Assembly: GCA_007922195.1 (NCBI GenBank)
Contig: ML681981.1
Location: forward strand, 13,183,403-13,247,402
Direction of reading: 5' to 3'
Source: Podocnemis expansa
Taxonomy: Eukaryota > Chordata > Testudines > Podocnemididae
Length of the DNA: 64,000 nucleotides
Part shown: positions 1 through 64,000 of the stretch, in pieces
Position numbering within the stretch: the first letter of the stretch is position 1
Layout of the letters: every line of letters begins with the position of its first letter
Notes under the pieces: model-generated
Databases searched by the model: none
Seen by the model: the letters and a program-made list of their open reading frames with translations, nothing else
Told to the model about the DNA's origin: nothing
Translations under genes and position numbers: made by a program

Positions 1-699
1 GCTTAATTTATGTCCATAGCAGTCATAAGGCACCAAGCCTGGTGGCTGTGGGCATCTGATGGGAAGTCCAGCCTATGGTCAAAGACTTTACCCTTTAGGA
101 CAGGCACTTAAATAGCCCATAAGTGAAAGAGGCACTGAACTGCCTCAGTGATTCCAGACTTACTCTTAGATCTCTGGACATTTATAACCCAATACCATCC
201 TGCAAACCTTTCCAGTAATAGCCATCTCAGAAACAGAGAATGCCATGTCTCTTCATGATAGCCAGCCTGAGTATTCATCCAGAAAGTGACACCACTGTTC
301 ATAGGGGTGTCCATCCTCCCCCTCTTCAGCTGTTACACACCAGTCTCTCCCCCAGAGGCAGTTGCTTTAATTAGATGATCAAGAACCACGCCCAAACAAC
401 TCCAGAGCTGAACTTTAGATATCAGTTCATCTCTTTACTGGATACTTTCCTCCAACAGTGGAACCAAGGCCTTTTTACATCTTCCCATGAATCCTAGAAA
501 TCAACAAGGTGATTGCCAAAGTTAGACAATGTTGGTTGGACACGATTCTTCTTGGTAGTTAGTTTCTTTAGAGCCAAGATGTTTCTTATATGTGGTCTTT
601 CTTCAACACCAACCTGATTTCTGGACCACACAAATCTATTGTACAAGATACATGTCAAGTATTCCATCCAAATTCATTTACTGATGACAAAGGCCTGAA

Positions 700-1680
700 T
701 ATTGGGGCCTGAATGTCATGGAGGACTGCTCCTTACATATTCAGGATCCTGGCTTCAGGCAGGAAACTATCCATAAGGAAAACTTACTCCACTAAATGGA
801 AAAGGTTCTTGTTATGGGCAGCCCAACATAACCTGGAAGTGGTGCAGGTCCCAGTACTGAAGGTTTTGTGTTTCTTACTGAAATTAAAACATTCTGGGCT
901 CTCAGTTCACTTAAGATTCATTTGGTGGCAACTCCAGCATATCATCCACCAATACAGTTGCTTGCAGTATTTTCTTATCTGAAGGTAACCAGATTCCATA
1001 AGTGCCTTATTCATGTTCACTTAAGATCCTGCATGAGACTTCAGTGTCATCCTTCCTGGGCTTATGGAGCCCCTTGAGTCCGTCTCCAACATCCATCCAA
1101 TATCTTACTTTCTAAAATGGTACTCCTAGTTGCTGTCACTTCAACCAGAAGAGTCAGTGAGATTCAGGTACTTATAGCAAAACTCCTGTTTACCTGGTTT
1201 TATAGAGATGAAGACCTGATGCAAAATATTTTCTCAGGGTGGTTTTAGAAATGCATTTGAATCCATCAGTGAACCTGTGTTCCTCCCATAGCCACATTAC
1301 AGACATGAGGAGAAGAAACTTCATACTTTTGACTTATCCAGGGTTCTCTGAAGCTCTACTGACAGGATTAAATCTTTCCAACAGTCCTCACTACTAAGTT
1401 TGACTATGACTAGCTGCTTTAAAGGGCAAACCATTTCATACCAAAAACTTTTTAATTGTATTACACTGTGCTACCAGCTGACTGATGTTCCTCTCTCCAT
1501 GACAGTTTAAGGATCATTTTGCCAGAACTCAACTGGCATCCTCAACTTGGTTTCACAGCATGCCACTGTCTGAACTCTACAAGGTGATATGGAGAGCAAT
1601 CAGCTTGCATTTGTCAAGCAGTATGCACCAGACTTGATGCAAAGTTTGGGAAATCTGCACTCCCATCTGTCTTCAACTGG
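700..1680 (+). pseudogene. Old DIRS-type tyrosine-recombinase remnant
   Basis: Broken frames give RKLSIRKTYSTKWKRFLLWA, LKLKHSGLSVHL, then LVAVTSTRRVSEIQ near 1135-1170 and ASSTWFHSMPLSELYKV near 1540. These line up with the recombinase of the fuller DIRS at 46355-52407 (KSYGAKWRRF, LKHSGLTLSSLRVHL, LVAITSA). The recombinase Arg motif (STRRVSE) survives, but frameshifts and stops are frequent. No terminal repeats are recognisable. It is intronic and in sense orientation to PLCE1. Confidence 0.7.
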
Positions 1681-1724
1681 TGCTGATGAGGCCTCATCTG
1701 AAGTAGTGTGCGCTGTTCTGATCC

Positions 1725-2556
1725 CCTGTGTTAAGAAAGATGAATTCAAACTGGAACAAATGCAAGGAAGGTCTATTTTGATGATCTGAGAATGGAAAAC
1801 CTGCCTTATGAGGTGACTCAAAGAGCTTGGCTTAGTTAGCCTAACCAAAAGAATGCTGAGGGGAATATGATTGCTCTGTATAACTTGGTCAGAGGGATAA
1901 ATACCATGGGTGGGGGAGCAATGATTTAAGTTCAGCATCAGTGTGGACATGAGAACTAATGGAGATAAACTGGTCATCAGGAAGTTTAGACTTGAAATTA
2001 GGCACAGGTTTCTATCCCTCAGAGGAGTGAAGTTCTGGAATAGCCTTCCAAACAGATTAGTGGGGGAAAAGCCTAGTTGGTTTCAAAACTAAGCTTGATA
2101 AATTCAAGGAAGGGATGGTATAATGGGACAACGTAGTCTGGCAGTTGACTGATATTTGGCTCCTGTTGGTAGGTATGACAATGAGACAAGTTATGAGGTG
2201 AGTTCTGAGTTATTACAGAGAATTCTTTCTTGGGTGTCTGACTGATGAGTCATGCCCACGTGCTCAGGGTTTAACTGATCACCATATTGCAATTGGGAAG
2301 GAATTTTCTCTCAGGGCAGGTTGGCAAAGACTCTGAGGGTATTTCACCTTCCTCTGTAGCATGGGGCATGACTCAGTTGCTGGTGGATTCTCTGTACCTT
2401 AAAGTCTTTAAATCATGATTTGAGGACTTTAATAACTTAGTCGTAGGTTAGAGGTTTATTGCAGGAGTGGATGGGTGGGGTTCTGTGGCCTGCATTGTGC
2501 AAGAGATCAGACCACTAGATGATCATATTGGTCCCTTCTGTCCTTTGAGTTTATGA
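1725..2556 (+). mobile_element. CR1 LINE 3' end (5'-truncated)
   Basis: The segment resembles the turtle CR1 3' region: GATGAATTCAAACTGGAAC near 1740, AAGTTTAGACTTGAAATTAG near 1982, GGATTCTCTGTACCTTAAAG near 2385, and a terminal stretch with AGATGATCATATTGGTCCCT near 2516. That last signature is the CR1 3' tail. The coding part is broken by stops. It directly follows the DIRS remnant. Confidence 0.8.
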
Positions 2557-3079
2557 GTTGCAGCTGATACTCCTCAGGCCCACCATCTTGAAGAGGCTAC
2601 TAATTGATAGTCACCAGCAGTGGAGGGATCCATGTACATACCTGAAGGAATAAAACCAGTTACTAATGCTACAGAAAATGTGATTTTTTTGAGATATTAT
2701 CAGTGTGGATCCCATGACCCATCCTCAGCTCCATCCACACTTTCAAAGTCCTCAGCTAACACAAGCTTCAAATTGCAAGAGAACTGGGGGAGAATCAGTC
2801 CCCTGAATGCTTTATCCTCCTGCACAGGAGCACAAGAAAGCATGGAGCATATGCTCTGCCCTAATAGATCATGTTGACTACAGCACCTTGAAGAATAATG
2901 CTTATTGTGTGGTAAATAACTGCTTTTTTCCTTGAAGATTTTTCCTTTCAAATAAAGCATAAATTTTGTTTCAGATAAAGCATCCTTTAAATGTAAGGAT
3001 TAGAGCATCTAAAGAAATATTATTTATTTGTTAATTTTTATTATCGTAATGCTTAGAAGCTGTAGTAACAGACTAGAAT

Positions 3080-3140
3080 TAGGTTCCCAATTCCCATTGA
3101 AAATCAGTGGGAGATTGGTGCCCCTCACACCAAAACCCCT
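3080..3140. repeat. Short palindromic ancient repeat (tentative)
   Basis: CCCATTGAAAATCAGTGGG and flanks form the self-complementary core typical of ancient amniote MIR-like elements. It is short and degenerate, so the family is a guess. Confidence 0.3.
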
Positions 3141-3240
3141 TTGAAAAGCTTAGGTTCATTCTGTTTTTGCATTTATTTAACTATGCACTATTTTAGCTGT
3201 TCATTGTACAAACTATTTGGGGTATTTCAGTTTGTTTCAG

Positions 3241-62980
<59,740 letters not shown>

Positions 62981-63307
62981 GTAAGTACATTTTAAGGGAA
63001 TTTTTAAAAGCTAAATATTTAAAGTAGATGTTGTGTAACTGCAGTCTTAATAGGTTCCCATCAACTTTTCCATCACATTTCTATAATAATCTACGGTTGT
63101 TATACGTAAATGAGTTTGGAAGTCTTTACTATGTTTATTTGTGCATCGACAACACTATTTATAGAGGCTTTCACTGTCTCCCCTTGTTGACCTGAGTGCT
63201 GATCTCTGGGGCTCCCCTAAGCATTCAGACATGGCAATGCCTGATACTGCACCACTCACACACCTTTGGGGGACACCTTGTTAGCTGTGATGACCAGTCA
63301 TCTCTGA

Positions 63308-64000
63308 TTCTTCTTCAAGTGATTGCTCCTGGCCATTCCATTGTAGGTGTACGGGCGCGCGTGCACGGATAGCTGGAGACTTTTCTTCTAGAGCACCTAT
63401 AGGGTTGTCTGTGGCACCCCCTGGAGTGGTGCCGTCGTGGCTCTCTATACGAGGCACAGCCAACCCGCCCCCTCCTCAGTTCCTTCTCACCACCATGGCG
63501 GTAGCTGGAGTGCAACTTGGCTGCCTTCGCGCAGTCGTTCAGTGCTATTATTAGACGAGTATGTGTTCCAGGTGTTAGATTTGCTGCAGGCCTCCAGGTC
63601 GGGGCATGCCAGGTTTTAAAACTTGTGAAACATGTCGCAAGCCGATGCCGCGTGACGACCTGCACCGCTCCTGCTTGAGGTGTTTGGGAGAGGCACACTT
63701 CAAAGGTAAGTGTAAAATCTGTAAAAGCTTCAAGCTGTACACTCAGAAGGCTAGAAAGCAAAGGCTGAAGCTTCTTTTGATGGAGGAAGCCCTTAGACTA
63801 GCTTCCGGAGTGAGTTCCAGCACAGCGCCATCAGTCAGTAGTGCTCTGGTGGCACCGGGGCACCGAGAATCACTGAGCGGCCTATGGCACCGGCCCCCTT
63901 CACCAGCGCCAGTGGTGGGCTCCGCAGCACCATCAGCAGCTCCTTCCGCATCCAGATCTTCGGATCGGCGGCAGCACCGCTCCCTCTCTCCGGTGCTGCA
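63308..64000 (+). mobile_element. Second DIRS element, 5' end only (runs off window)
   Basis: The left end TTCTTCTTCAAGTGATTGCT and CTGGCCATTCCATTGTAGGT resembles the end of the DIRS at 46355. A CpG-rich leader (63340-63600) follows and then an open ORF1. Sense orientation to PLCE1. The CpG content suggests a younger insertion or subfamily. Confidence 0.85.
63606..64000 (+). CDS. DIRS ORF1 (gag-like), open to window end
   Basis: The frame from the ATG at 63606 is open for 131 codons to the end of the window. It begins MPGFKTCETCRKPMPRDDLH and has the same three CxxC knuckles at identical spacing (x12, x9) as the decayed copy, then a basic segment (KARKQRLKLLLMEEALRLAS) and a Ser/Ala/Pro-rich tail. 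Its role in DIRS particles or nucleic-acid binding is inferred from the Cys pattern and position. Confidence 0.82.
   Translation, partial: MPGFKTCETCRKPMPRDDLHRSCLRCLGEAHFKGKCKICKSFKLYTQKARKQRLKLLLMEEALRLASGVSSSTAPSVSSALVAPGHRESLSGLWHRPPSPAPVVGSAAPSAAPSASRSSDRRQHRSLSPVL

Overview
This is a vertebrate, almost certainly reptilian and most likely turtle, genomic window. It lies wholly inside one large protein-coding gene on the + strand, the orthologue of PLCE1 (phospholipase C epsilon 1). The lineage call rests on the repeats: a tRNA-derived SINE with a CR1-type 3' tail, abundant CR1 LINEs, DIRS-type tyrosine-recombinase retrotransposons, Penelope-like fragments and many hAT-type miniature elements. 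That mix is typical of turtles. I cannot name the species.

Twenty exons can be placed between 3241 and 62980. Their splice phases all agree and together they encode 1150 codons, roughly the middle half of the protein. In order they give a serine-rich linker, a PH-like domain (8195-8867), a basic/serine-rich linker (9490-11691), the EF-hand region (25915-28525 and the start of the next exon), the catalytic X domain (28619-33968), an acidic X-Y linker (35537-39246), the Y domain (46133 to about 62900) and the start of C2. The N-terminal CDC25/RasGEF exons lie upstream, and the rest of C2 and the two Ras-association domains lie downstream. A 42-nt in-frame cassette exon (38178-38219) in the X-Y linker is absent from the human reference protein as I remember it.

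The introns are packed with transposons. A nearly complete but decayed DIRS element (46355-52407) keeps both terminal repeats and its internal complementary region. A second DIRS, with an open ORF1, begins near 63308 and runs off the end. An old DIRS recombinase remnant lies at 700-1680. CR1 pieces lie at 1725-2556 (+) and, on the minus strand, at 19678-21840, 22918-24620, 44700-45590 and 54038-55720. Penelope-like fragments and their short foldback derivatives occur eight times, five with perfect 10-14 bp target-site duplications (TSDs). Non-autonomous hAT elements, several with 8-bp TSDs, are often nested in other repeats.

No RNA gene, promoter, CRISPR array or second host gene was found. 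The observations most worth following are the cassette exon, the foldback Penelope family, the approximately 90-bp inverted repeat just downstream of an EF-hand exon (27591-27834), the palindrome-rich element at 29434-29792, and three DIRS insertions in one gene, all in sense orientation.
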